Translations under genes and position numbers: made by a program | NCBI RefSeq assembly: GCF_000003605.2 | Contig: NW_003155250.1 | Span: forward strand, 230,416 to 265,351 | Reading direction: 5' to 3' | Length of the DNA stretch: 34,936 bases | Origin: Saccoglossus kowalevskii | Taxonomy: Eukaryota > Hemichordata > Enteropneusta > Harrimaniidae | The notes under the pieces: model-generated | Database searches by the model: none | What the model was told of the DNA's origin: nothing | Seen by the model: only the letters and a program-made list of their open reading frames with translations | In this document: piece by piece, positions 11,658 through 22,380 of the stretch | Layout of the letters: the number at the start of each line of letters is the position of its first letter | Numbering within the stretch: the stretch's first letter is position 1

Positions 11658-14600
11658 GTAAGTAATGATGAACTTTCCAATTTCTGATAAAATCTGGAAA
11701 AAACAAATTAAGATAAACCTTTCTCAAATGTCAGTGGAGACTGGAGACTGACTGACTTGTGGGTCTGTGAAGTCTCGTGGCGTGATAAGTGTTTTAATAT
11801 CCTCTGATTGAGACCTGGCTGAAAGGGTCTCAAAGTAATTCATATCAGTCATTGGAGACTATGTGTTCAATTAGGTGATCCAGAGTTATTTCTACAGCGT
11901 TTTTTTTCTCTGAATTGATTCCCCACATGACAGGAAAGTAGACTTACTCTTTGCTGTAACTGAAAATGAAATAATTAATTTGGACTTTGATAAAAAGGTT
12001 GTTATACTAGTGTACGAAAGGAGAATTCACAATGGGTCATGGTTAGTGTTGCAGACTCGTTTACGATTGTATTGCATTATCGTGATGAATAGCTGTAATT
12101 GTGATGTCTAGTCACGTTGTCACTGTGTAATATGGGCTATGTTTACCAATTGCCGCTGTTACAGTGTAGGACATTGCATCAATCTACCAGTCTTTGCCTA
12201 CACAGGTAGTGTTGTGGGGTTAGAATGTAATGGTTGTCTACAACAATTTGTTATTAATAATATTTCCAAAGACTAATTTTCTTTGTGTTTCCTATGTGAA
12301 GTTTTTTCTCAGTATTTTTGCTATTTAGATTTCTTGCATGAATTCAAACACTTGTTGACCTAAACACTTTTGGCTCTTGTTGACCTAATCAGTTCTTGAC
12401 CCTTGTTGACCTAAACACTTCTTGACACTTGTTGACCTAAACACTTTTTATCCTTGTTTACCAAAACACGACTTGACCCTTGTTGACATAAACACTTGTT
12501 GACATAAATACTTGGCCCTTGTTGACCTAAACACTTTTGGCCCTCGTTGACCTAAACAATACTTGACCCTTGTTGACCTAAACACTTGTTGACAAAACTT
12601 TTGGCTCTTGTTGACCTATACACTACTTGGCCCTTGACCTAAACACTTTTGGCCCTTGTTGACAAACACTGTACACTTGTTAACCTAAACACTTGTTGAC
12701 ATAAACACTTTTGGCCCTTGTTGATCTAAACACTACTTGACCCTTGTTGACCTAAACACTTGTCGACATAAACACTTTTGGCCCTTGTTGACCTAAACAT
12801 TTCTTGACCCTTGTTGACCTAAACACTTGTTGACAAAACTTTTGGCTCTTGTTGACCTATACACTACTTGGCCCTTGACCTAAACACTTTTGGCCCTTGT
12901 TGACAAACACTGTACACTTGTTAACCTAAACACTTGTTGACATAAACACTTTTGGCCCTTGTTGATCTAAACACTACTTGACCCTTGTTGACCTAAACAC
13001 TTTTGGCCCTTGTTGACCTAAACATTTCTTGACCCTTGTTGACCTAAACACTTCTTGACAAAACTTTTGGCTCTTGTTGACCTATACACTACTTGGCCCT
13101 TGACCTAAACACTTTTGGCCCTTGTTGACAAACACTGTACACTTGTTAACCTAAACACTTGTTGACATAAACACTTTTCGCCCTTGTTGATCTAAACACT
13201 ACTTGACCCTTGTTGACCTAAACACTTGTCGACATAAACACTTTTGGCCCTTGTTGACCTAAACATTTCTTGACCCTTGTTGACCTAAACACTTCTTGAC
13301 CCTTGTTGACCTAAACACTTCTTGACCCTTGTTGACAAACACTGTAGACTTGTTGACCTAAACACTTGTTGACCTAACACTTGGTGACCTATACACTTCT
13401 TGACCCTTGTTGACCCACCCTTCTGGCTACTTTCCTGTTTATACATGTATCTTCGTCAGGGTTTGCCATTACCACATAAATACATGCTGAGCACGGTTAT
13501 AACCAAAAAGTGAAAAATGCCAGTCTGAAATAAAATTGAAATCAATAATAACACTCTGTAGTATGTACCCACAGACTCGCTGTCTATTTTTTATTGATTA
13601 TTAATTGCCATTTTGTAAATTAAAGATTAATTTTCAACAAATGTTGACAGGTTTGTTAAAATTGATCTGTCCTCTGTCAAGTGACATTTATTTACCTGTT
13701 TAAAATGAGCATGTCTAAAATGACATGTAGACAGGTGACTGGCTTAAAACATGAAGCTTTGTATTAATATTAATAACACTGTAGTGTTGTGTAGTTAGTC
13801 CCCGTTCAGGCGTAGCCTGAAAGGCAACTATTATATCTTATTTCTGGTTTCCTTTCGTCCATCCCCCTTTATGTCTTCAACGTTTTCTCGGGAATCCTGC
13901 AGCAGATATCAATGAAACTTGGCAGGTTGATGAACAAGTCTCTGAACAAGTCATAGTTTGAAATGCACTTGTGTGTGGAAGTTTTCAGTTATTAGTACAA
14001 TACTAGATTAAGGGAAATCACTTTATGATGAGTTGTACCTACATAGAGTACCCGGTACATATTAATGCAATTGTTTTGCAGATGTTCCATGTATTATTTT
14101 AACATGAGTATTTTATAATTAACTGACAGAGACAGTAACATTCATGTCTTGTTTTTGCTGCACCTTGCATTATAAACAGAATTTAATCATGCACTGATTC
14201 ACTGTCAACTATCATTACAGCATTTCCAATCAAATTAATTTAAAACCAGTCCTTTCTTCTCTTGTTCTCCAAAACATGAATTTGAAACAGTCAAGATCGT
14301 GACCTTTCATGACCTACATGTATGTGACCTTTCATGCCCTGTATTGATTGTTCCTAACTCTGATGCGATCTTTGTTCAGCTAAAAATCAATAATCTCAGT
14401 ATTGATGTTTGCTGATGTATATCCAAAAATTGGCCACCCAAAAAAATGTACATTTCTCGTCTCTTTACACATCTTATTTTTTTTATAAAGTTTCATGAAA
14501 ACCATGAATTTTATGACTATTTTGTAAAAATTTTGGTCTAAGCTGTTATCATATTGTACATTGTAAATTGTATAAATACAGGACCACACCCTCAATCGTT

Positions 14601-16129
14601 TCAAGAATATTCTTCTAAACTTTCTAACTGTTCAATAACATTTCCTAGCATAATGTTTAATTTGTTATTTTCATTTTACAGAATGGAGACAGAAAACTTG
14701 CACAAAGTGCCCAAATGTATCATTATCAACACCAAAAACAGCAAATGATTGCAATGGAAAAGTGAGTACTCAGTACCTAGTGTTTTAATTTCTTTAAAAT
14801 TAAGTTTATTCATTCCTTCACCGTGAATAGTTGTTTCTATAATTTCTTCAGCTTGAATATCAAAGTTTGGTACATATTCAATCATGTATGTTGAACATTC
14901 ATCATAACTTCCTATTAAAATGGTACAATGCAACAGAGGGGATGAAAACATATGAAAAATGTTGAATTTTTGGTTTTGAATTGTTAAAAACAATTAGTGT
15001 GACTTCTAATACAGATTTAACGATACTTGTTTTAATAAGACAATACATATATAATTAATGAATACTTTATTTTCACCAAAAATTTCAGAAAATGTGTTGA
15101 AAGTTGTGATTGCAGTTACTCTATTAGTGATAGATTTTACAAAGGTTTTAAAAGATGAAGAAATGTTAGTGTGTAATATGAAATGAAGATCTCAATTTGA
15201 TCTTGCACGAATTGCCTGATGATCACAAAATTGTTGACAAACATAAATTTCTAGAAATACTAATTAAGTCAGTCTGTGAAATAACTGGTTAGTGTTCATT
15301 TCACACTGGTTTAGCTGGTGTCCTTTCTTATTTGCTAAATGTGTATTGCATAATTTTTAAGTCTCTGTGGTAGAAATTCACATAAAAAAAAATATTCAGG
15401 ATACGGTGACATTCAATGTCCGGAACTGCCACCTGGCACAAAAATATAATAAAACCCTGCCAGGCATTTCACTGCATTCAGTGATGCCATTGGGTAGAAC
15501 TACACTTCAAATTGGTGTGTAAGCAGAATTGTATCTTCAATCACCATACTTGGACATCTGAATTGTATATTTTTATTTTATAAATCTTTCAGCTCACAGC
15601 TCACATATACAATATATGTAGAGGAGTAATTTTATAGTCATACATATTTATTTAACGATTTCTTCTTCTTACTTATGTTCACCAATGTTTTGTATCTTGA
15701 GACTGCATTTCTTTTGATTAATGCCAAACAGACATGCACACGGTTTATTTAACGCATCAATTTGTTTTATTGTCACAGCCGAGCAAACGGTGAAATGAAA
15801 CAAGACAATTCTGACGATGATTCTGAAGAAGAGAATGAAGAAGGAGACTATACTGTATATGAATGCCCTGGACTTGCACCGGTAAGTTGTTTCCAGCTCT
15901 TGTCATTGCAGTTACTGTTGGCATCACAACTACTGATGATGTCATCACTATTGATACCACAACTACTGATGATGTCATCATTGATACCACAGCTTGTACG
16001 CTAATTGTAGTCACATTTTGATCGTTTCTTTTATTTTTACAGGCCGGTGAAATGACCGTCAAGAATCCACTGTTCAACGATGACCATGACCCTTCATCAC
16101 CGCCACCAACCAAAGATGGAGATAATTAA
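11570..16129 (+). CDS. NPDC1: NPDC1/CAB-1-like protein, C-terminal 118 residues in four exons (5' part outside window)
   Basis: Seen: four exons with canonical splice sites join without a stop to encode a 118-residue C-terminal tail. In order it contains LHQSAKAAGDADYPAYGVTG, the block KLAQSAQMYHYQHQKQQM, an acidic run (DNSDDDSEEENEEGD), then YTVYECPGLAP, GEMTVKNPLF and a Pro/Asp-rich end. Family knowledge: these blocks are the hallmark of the cytoplasmic tail of vertebrate NPDC1 (neural proliferation, differentiation and control protein 1) and nematode CAB-1, a partner of the Rab3 exchange factor AEX-3. NPDC1 is a single-pass membrane protein of neurons, reported to bind cell-cycle factors. 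Human NPDC1 is about 325 residues, so roughly the last third is visible. The ectodomain and membrane span are not seen and probably lie upstream of the window. Exon phases are 2, 0, 2 and 0 (bases carried into each exon). The family assignment is secure; the cellular role in this animal is inferred. Confidence 0.95.
11658..12345 (+). other. Intron of the NPDC1-like gene
   Basis: Begins with the gtaagt donor. Unique-looking AT-rich DNA with no feature recognised before the minisatellite. Confidence 0.6.
12346..13420 (+). repeat. Intronic minisatellite with higher-order repeats (CTTGTTGACCTAAACACTT type)
   Basis: Basic units of roughly 17-25 bp such as CTTGTTGACCTAAACACTT joined by TTGGCCC or CTTGACCC. 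A composite block containing GGCTCTTGTTGACCTATACA begins at 12603, 12844 and 13069, giving higher-order periods of 241 and 225 bp. About 26 units carry TGACCT. It lies wholly inside the intron 11658-14681. Confidence 0.95.
13421..14681 (+). other. Intron of the NPDC1-like gene, with a possible dispersed-repeat fragment
   Basis: The stretch 13800-13970 (TTCAGGCGTAGCCTGAAAGG, then CGTTTTCTCGGGAATCC, then ATCAATGAAACTTGGCAGGT) resembles a decayed dispersed repeat. Strings of the type 'ttctcgggaa...atgaaacttggca' recur in invertebrate interspersed repeats, but no second copy is in this window. The rest is unremarkable, ending in the acceptor before 14682. Confidence 0.35.
14682..14761 (+). CDS. 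NPDC1: NPDC1-like, second visible coding exon
   Basis: The acceptor is cattttacag ending at 14681 and the donor is gtgagt at 14762. It carries 26 codons plus two bases of a split Asn codon. It encodes NGDRKLAQSAQMYHYQHQKQ and QMIAME, the most diagnostic NPDC1 block (LAQSA.MYHYQHQ.QQM). The exon enters in phase 0 and leaves in phase 2. Confidence 0.95.
14762..15778 (+). other. Intron of the NPDC1-like gene
   Basis: From gtgagt at 14762 to the acceptor at 15778. AT-rich; no repeat or gene recognised. A minus-strand open frame overlapping its start is chance. Confidence 0.7.
15779..15881 (+). CDS. NPDC1: NPDC1-like, third visible coding exon
   Basis: The acceptor is tgtcacag ending at 15778 and the donor is gtaagt at 15882. 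It completes the split Asn codon and encodes 34 further residues: a low-complexity acidic run followed by GDYTVYECPGLAP, which is nearly invariant in NPDC1 tails. The exon leaves in phase 0, and the downstream intron is only 161 bp. Confidence 0.95.
15925..15990 (+). repeat. 33-bp tandem duplication inside the 161-bp NPDC1 intron
   Basis: CACAACTACTGATGATGTCA with TCACTATTGATAC is followed directly by a near-identical copy that lost three bases. The period and the deletion are multiples of three, so the frame continuing from the upstream exon remains open through both copies and ends in TAA at 16002-16004. Confidence 0.85.
16043..16129 (+). CDS. NPDC1: NPDC1-like, last coding exon with stop
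   Basis: The acceptor is atttttacag ending at 16042. It encodes 28 residues starting AGEMTVKNPLF and ending TKDGDN, then TAA at 16127-16129. GEM.V.NPLF is the terminal conserved motif of NPDC1; the last 17 residues (Asp/Pro/Ser-rich) are not obviously conserved. The 3' untranslated region follows. Confidence 0.95.
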   Translation, partial: AGEMTVKNPLFNDDHDPSSPPPTKDGDN

Positions 16130-16662
16130 ACCGTTGCTATGACAGCACGAGATGCAACTATGGAGATAAAATATAATATATATATATATATTTATTTATA
16201 GTTTTTTTAGAGAATTGTGGAAAATCATGAACAGTTACAAATTGTGAGATAAAAAAGTTCAAGTCATTATTGTCATCAGTACACATGAAATGGATATGGA
16301 TTATTCTTTTATTTATATTATTGTTTTTATTTGATGAATATATGATTGAAGTTCATCATGACTATAATGGATTGGCCCAAAGAGCTGTGGATGGCTTGGT
16401 GTAAAATTCTCAACTGCCAACTATTCGGAACACATGTAAGCCTGTCAAACAATCCAAGCCATTGCTTGAAAACATTGATATCTTTCAACAAAAATTCTTT
16501 TTCAATCTGTCCCTCTCTAAAATGAGTCACAATACTACTTACAGTCCAAGTTTACTTGTTTTTTTTTCTGTCAGCTGATATTTAAAATCACAAACAAAAT
16601 AAGTCTTTGTGTTATTTTGCATAAAGTCGTGTTTCAAATGTATTTTGTGAAAAATCAAAACT

Positions 16663-16668
16663 AATAAA
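16663..16668 (+). terminator. Candidate proximal poly(A) signal of NPDC1-like gene
   Basis: AATAAA 534 bases after the stop codon, followed by T-rich sequence. One of several candidates. Confidence 0.35.
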
Positions 16669-19044
16669 CACTTTTGTTAATAATACATTGACAAAGTTTT
16701 ATTATAATTTTAACTGAAATAATTTTAAAACTTAGACATGGTGACCATTTTTCAAGTGCAATATATTTTAGCCAGCAATCCAAGTTCATGTGTACTGATT
16801 GAATGATGACTTCCTGTCGTGACATGTTTGTCGCATGACTTAAACTTCTGACAGACGCAAGTTGTTGTACATGTGTACTATTAAAAGGAGTGATGCCCCC
16901 ACTCGTGTATGTAGTGTTACAAAAATTGGATGGCCAAATTATTGACCTTTGAATATTGCATTGTGGGGAGATTAATAACAGGTAGCAACATTTCTCTAAA
17001 AATCTTGAAAAAATTTCAACAAAAAATAAACGAAGAAAAAAAAAACAATTCAGGTGTTTTAACTTTTTAGTTTAATTTGTGTAACATTAATTAATAGTTT
17101 TATTTAAATTTTAATTTGAGCTGAAGCACCAGTGGGGAAAGGTATTCGTATACCTCAAGTCGGTGGCTGTATGTACTTAAGCTTTCATGAGAAAATTGCG
17201 TTTAAGTAATTCCAACATTATCCAATCTGCCAGGTAATTTCCTGTCATGAGCAAGATGAAAACTCTGTGGACATTGGCGCTCAGTTTTGTCCCGATTTTA
17301 AAATATCTGAAGTGTTTGATGGGCCTAAATACCCATGATGCACTGCGACATCCAACTATTTTGGAGTTGTCTTTTTATGGCAAGAATTCTCAGCTGTGAG
17401 GATAATGTACAAGGCGGTAACATAGTGAATGCCCCTCCCTCCTTTCTACCCTCACTCAACACCTCACACTTGTCTAGAATCAATCTATAGACAATTTTTG
17501 TGACTGAAGATTCTGTAACCTTTGCACCTCTGACATCTGGAGTTTGTTTTAATTTGCTGCAAAGGCAATTTCTACTAAATTCAGTCCCTTGAGAGCAGTC
17601 TGCATTGATAGATCTGAAATTGGCTTCCATTATCGATCTGTTCATCACTTGAGGGCAGTGTTTGCATAACCGGCAGCCATTTTTGGCTCATCACTTTAAG
17701 ATGAAAATTGACTGTGATGTCATATATTATCAATCTTATAATTCCTTGGATTTCAGGAATAAAAAAAATGTAATATTGTTGTGCATTTGGTAGTTTTGCA
17801 TGTGTAGTCATCATATTCTGTTACTGTGCTTGTATATTACACAGTGCAGTGTAGTGCAGCGATTCAATTAATTCTGCCAAATTTTTATAGAAAATATAAG
17901 AAAATAAAAATACTATACGAGGTATTTACATAGTTAACTTTTCAGTATACCAGTCATTTTATTTACACTTTAAGTTTTGTCTCTATGACAACACAAACCA
18001 CCACCCTGTGACCTTCCTGAATCCTGTAGGTCAGACAACTGTGTGGATTCAATGAACAAGATTTATGTGACCTCTAAACTTTCTGGCTGCATCCCACAAT
18101 GCACTTCTCTTTAATTTAACCTTTCACCGCCATTGACAATGTTGTTTTTTTCGTCATTTTATCGTGGCAGTTGTTAACAAAGATCTTCAAAACCTGTACA
18201 CAATGTTGTCTCAATTTGGCCGAAAATTAGTTCTAAAGTTTGAAACCATTACTGGAAAAGTTGCTGAAAAAAGTATATATCTGACTGTGAAAGTTTTGTC
18301 TGGTGGAATTTGTTTAGTCACTTGTCATCGTAAATCTTGATTACTCGCTTACTGTGAGGACAGCAAGTTTTTATTTTACAAAGAATCCACACAGCCGTGA
18401 GAGAAAATAAAAATTAATACTTTGAGATGCCTAGTTATTGCAAATGAAAACATTTTTAATAGTGATATTCTAACAACGTGTTTTATTTTGGGGATGATTT
18501 GTCTTTGTAAATTTGGTTTATGTTTTGTTGTCACTCGTATTTCTTTTGTTAGTTTTGATTTGTGCTGTATTTTTAGATTTTAATTAATTATTACATTCTT
18601 GTGTCTTACTGTTTTAAAAATCTGTTCACTCTTGCTGAAGGATATGACTAGATTTGTATAAATTAACAATGAATACATTTGCATAAATTATCACCAATTT
18701 GCATAATTGTAATGATAATGCATCCAAGTCATATTCTTGAGTTTTTTGGTTTGAAATAAGATTATTTAGTCTGGACTATCCATCCAATTTGTTCTTTGTC
18801 ATTCATTGTTACTATAGCAACGACACTTATCTGAGAAAATTTACGTGATGTTGTAGTTGAGAGTTATGAATATTAATGTAAATAGTGAATTATGATAAAT
18901 TGTTTTTGCAGTGATACATTGTAAATAGTTGTACAATCCATCAACCTCTTTAAGTAATTTAAGCCCACCCCTTCATGCTGCTGCTGTCAGTGTAGTTTTA
19001 AACAAGTATGAGCACTGCAGTGTCCTACTGAAATATTGACTAAA

Positions 19045-19110
19045 TAAGGCTCCTTAGCTAAGCCCAAATTGTGAGTAATTAAGGCTCCTTAGCTCAACCT
19101 GAGTTGTGAG
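19045..19110. repeat. 31-bp local duplication, two copies
   Basis: TAAGGCTCCTTAGCTAAGCC with CAAATTGTGAG at 19045-19075 recurs as TAAGGCTCCTTAGCTCAACC with TGAGTTGTGAG at 19080-19110. Confidence 0.8.
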
Positions 19111-19888
19111 ATCCACAATGCAGCTGAGAGTGCAAATTTTACATATTCAAAAAGAAGTAATCGACTTTAAAATCTTGACAATTCCAACTTTTCTTACTTT
19201 AGATCTCTGTATCTAATAATGGGCGTCCTTTATTCTAATATTCTAGTTGAACTCAGAGGGCTCTGTTCACTGGTGGATAGATGCCCTTGGCAGTATGGGG
19301 TATTTGTTTTTTAATTGGAAAGACAGCAGCATGACATTACTGTATTAATTAATCCCTGCTTAAAATGGCGTATATTCAGTGTATATAGAATGATATTATG
19401 GCATGCGGTCTGTTTTAAATTTGGATCTGTAATGTTGTAGATTTTGTTATTGTTTATCCACCTCAAATGCTGTGTTTCTCAGTATTCATTCAAAAAGGAA
19501 GACAGTCAAATAATACAAAGCTTGCGCTTGCATTCGTAACAAACTACCAATATTAATATTATTAATATCAAAATAGACGCATTGTTTTGCTGTTTACTAG
19601 TGGTATGAAGTCTTGGTACACATTGCATTTCTGTTGGAAGTGTGCCCTCTATGTTTAGTATTTATTTAGTTCGGATCAGGTGACTTCATAGTGTGATGCA
19701 TTGTGTATATGCAAGACTTTTTGCCTTGACACATTGTTGCCATGGCAGTTGGGTAATCTGATGTGTTTGAATTTCATGTTGCTGTATCATATTAATGCCA
19801 TGGGTTAATTTTGGATAATGCTGCCATGACAACTGTCTACTGAGAACATCCCTGCCCCTTTAAACTTGTAATATTCTGTGTATGGGTT

Positions 19889-19894
19889 AATAAA
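19889..19894 (+). terminator. Candidate distal poly(A) signal of NPDC1-like gene
   Basis: AATAAA followed within about 30 bases by TG/T-rich sequence (TAATGTAATGCTATAGTTTG). It lies shortly before CpG frequency rises, which is why it is listed. Use in vivo is inference. Confidence 0.25.
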
Positions 19895-20217
19895 GTAATG
19901 TAATGCTATAGTTTGAAATTCGTTTGTCATTTCTTCTAAAAGCCAGTTTATCAAGCAACACGCACGTTGCCCCATGAATTGCCTGGATGCATAGGGCTGG
20001 GAATTGCCACTGGTGGCGCTGTACAGTTTTGAAATCATTAGTGGCTCGCAAAGGTAGAGTTGCATTATAAAGACTGAGTCACTTGTTAAATCTGCTGACC
20101 AGTTTAGTCTGACAGAAAGCGTATACAGTCTTCTAGTAACCACAATAGACAGGGTGGAAGTCAAGGCTAAAAATATGTGCTTGCGACAGTTCATAAATAT
20201 TCATGAGATATTTCTAT

Positions 20218-20504
20218 GCCATAACCACAGTCAGCTGNNNNNNNNNNNNNNNNNNNNNNNNNNNNNNNNNNNNNNNNNNNNNNNNNNNNNNNNNNNNNNN
20301 NNNNNNNNNNNNNNNNNNNNNNNNNNNNNNNNNNNNNNNNNNNNNNNNNNNNNNNNNNNNNNNNNNNNNNNNNNNNNNNNNNNNNNNNNNNNNNNNNNNN
20401 NNNNNNNNNNNNNNNNNNNNNNNNNNNNNNNNNNNNNNNNNNNNNNNNNNNNNNNNNNNNNNNNNNNNNNNNNNNNNNNNNNNNNAGCTGACTGTGGCCA
20501 TAAC
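20218..20504. mobile_element. Probable hAT-like miniature element whose interior is an assembly gap
   Basis: Unknown bases fill 20238-20485 (248 N). To the left, GCCATAAC (20218-20225) is followed by CACAGTCAGCTG (20226-20237). To the right, AGCTGACTGTG (20486-20496) is followed by GCCATAAC (20497-20504). The gap is thus framed by an 11-bp terminal inverted repeat and an exact 8-bp direct repeat, the target duplication length typical of hAT transposons. The gap length may be an estimate. Confidence 0.65.
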
Positions 20505-20548
20505 CATTAGCTAGCTTATTGCATATGCATGCTTCACGTTGTTCTTAT

Positions 20549-20726
20549 GACTGGCAAAGTCGGGACTTCTTTCTTGTTTTACAAAAATATATAATTAATT
20601 GTCAATTTAGCCTTTTTAACTAGCGTGAGCGGTCAGGTTAGTTTTTGCGATCATGCTAAAAGGACTAAAAGAACACTTAATTATTTCTTTTTGTAAAACA
20701 AAAAAGAAGTCACAACTTTGCCAGTC
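20549..20726. mobile_element. Inverted-repeat miniature element, 178 bp
   Basis: The left arm GACTGGCAAAGTCGGGACTT then CTTTCTTGTTTTACAAAAA (20549-20587) pairs with the right arm 20690-20726, which ends CAACTTTGCCAGTC. The arms match with only a few differences. The interior carries no open frame. A clear target duplication was not found, so the superfamily is unassigned. Confidence 0.65.
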
Positions 20727-21309
20727 TAGTTGTTGTGTATTCTGCAATGCATGCAGGACAGTGTTGTTGTATAGTTGGTACCAAGTGTTCGTCCATTTGG
20801 GAAGGGTAATGCCCTTTTAAAGGGCATGTAGGTCAATTTCTCAGTGTTGTTGATGTTGACAAATTTGCGCCAAGTCTAAAGATTTACATCCATGGTCTGC
20901 GCCTTTCACGCAGTGCGTAAGATCTCGTAGTGAAGGGAAATATCATCTATTGGGAAATCAAATTGGTTGAGACTAAGTCATGAATCAAATTCAATAATTA
21001 CAGTGCTAAGAATTCACTATTTGGAATCTGTTTCGGGTGACCAACAACTGTATGTATGTATGGTATATATTTGATGACACTTACATGGTGGTGCTAGGAA
21101 AGATAGCAATACTATACCAAAACTTTTGAATAGTTGTAATGCTTGGAATTTTCATTTGGTGTTTAATATAGCTTCATCACCCTCAAAGAAGTGTCAACTA
21201 AAAACAAATATAAATCGCACACACAGCCTAAAATTTTGAATAAAGAGTTTTTTTTAACAACACATCAATAGCTTTCAATATTGCGCAAAAGAAACTCGTT
21301 GTTTCTCTG
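20727..21309. other. Intergenic, nothing recognised
   Basis: No ORF with a recognisable domain. A GCCCTTTTAAAGGGC palindrome is at about 20811-20825. Confidence 0.5.
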
Positions 21310-21802
21310 CTAAATTCACAGGGAGCCCAGGAACTATGATCAACTGTACGCACTCCCTATGAGCGCGGGGGGGGGGGGGGTATCGGCTGGTATCTAGTGT
21401 AAGAAATAGACAAGGGATGAAGGCTCCAGCCAGCTCACATTTTTTAAACTCGAAAAAACAGACGAAAAAAATAAAAAATAAAATCTAAAAAAAATACCAG
21501 GTTGAAGAATATTAGTTGCTCCTTCAAATTTCGCCATTACCGATTTCTGCAGAATAAATCAAGAAAACTACAGAAATGTACTTCATTTAGGAATTCCTAA
21601 CAGTTTGCCCGAACGCACGGCACAGTTGGAGGCGTGGCCTGTTCAGCATTTGTCAACAACCAATCACAAGACTGGTTACGAACCACATCGAGGTCACGAC
21701 TCGGTTAGCCTTGCTCAACTTGCCCCCACCCCACCCCCACCCCGCTCATACAGACTGCGTATTACAGTTGATTATAGTTCCTGGGTTCCCTGTGCTAAAT
21801 TC
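21310..21802. mobile_element. hAT-like non-autonomous DNA transposon (about 477 bp) with 8-bp target duplication
   Basis: Direct repeats CTAAATTC flank the element at 21310-21317 and 21795-21802. The left arm ACAGGGAGCCCAGGAACTAT then GATCAACTGTA pairs with the right arm, whose reverse complement reads CACAGGGAACCCAGGAACTA then TAATCAACTGTA. Homology continues through TATGAGCG into a G-run on the left (21366-21380) and a C-rich CCCCACCCC tract on the right (21721-21743). No transposase ORF. An 8-bp duplication and TIRs starting CA fit hAT; autonomous relatives are needed for proof. Confidence 0.75.
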
Positions 21803-22380
21803 AGTGAAATGCTCACAATATCAAAATAATGAAATTAAATGCAAGTTAAAATAAATAAAGTACTGACTATTACATGTCTAACAAGTTTTGTACAAAAAAA
21901 GGCGTTCTATGAGACATTCTCAGAGTAAATGGGCATATATTGCACCTTGGGAACGCCCGAGGGAACCCATTCCCCCCCCCCCCGAAAAATATCACCGCAG
22001 TCTCCGTCAGGATGAGATCTTTAGTTTTACACAACTTGAAACATGAAATCCTTTTGAGGTTCAACAAGTCTTGTCATTTGTTTATTTGTGTATACATGTC
22101 AACGTAATTTTGATATTATGCTTGTAATTTTACGTCTTTTTTTTTGTTTCTTGTAATATTGCTAAAACAGCGTTTGCTGACAGGTTGAAACTTGAAACAT
22201 TGGGCGCCCTCGCGTGACTGCAATTGTAAAATTTATTACTGTAATCGCCCACAAATGGTATGATGAAAATCACAAAGCAATATAGAAAAAGAAACTGTGG
22301 GATTATATCTTTATTATTTGATATGCCATATACTCATATTTAAAAAAAATGAAAAACATATCTCAAACACATTTCCAGTA
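21803..22380. other. Intergenic, nothing recognised
   Basis: Holds a 12-C run at 21972-21983 and T-rich tracts. No gene supported. Confidence 0.5.

Larger units (their letters stand above)
16130..20217 (+). other. 3' untranslated and/or downstream region of the NPDC1-like gene
   Basis: No coding region. AATAAA hexamers occur at 16663-16668, 17025-17030, 18406-18411 and 19889-19894. CpG scarcity continues to roughly 20 kb, which would suit a long transcribed 3' region. It holds a TA microsatellite at about 16173-16191, two ATTTGCAT octamers at 18677 and 18697, and a local duplication at 19045. The true transcript end cannot be fixed from sequence. Confidence 0.4.

Noticed and set aside
15757-16113. 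118-codon minus-strand frame over NPDC1 exons 3 and 4
   Set aside because: It is the antisense shadow of exons whose plus-strand product is clearly NPDC1-like.
21605-21829. 74-codon frame with CCAAT and GC-box-like motifs nearby, considered as a promoter or gene start
   Set aside because: The stretch lies inside the 477-bp inverted-repeat transposon, which explains the C-rich tract.
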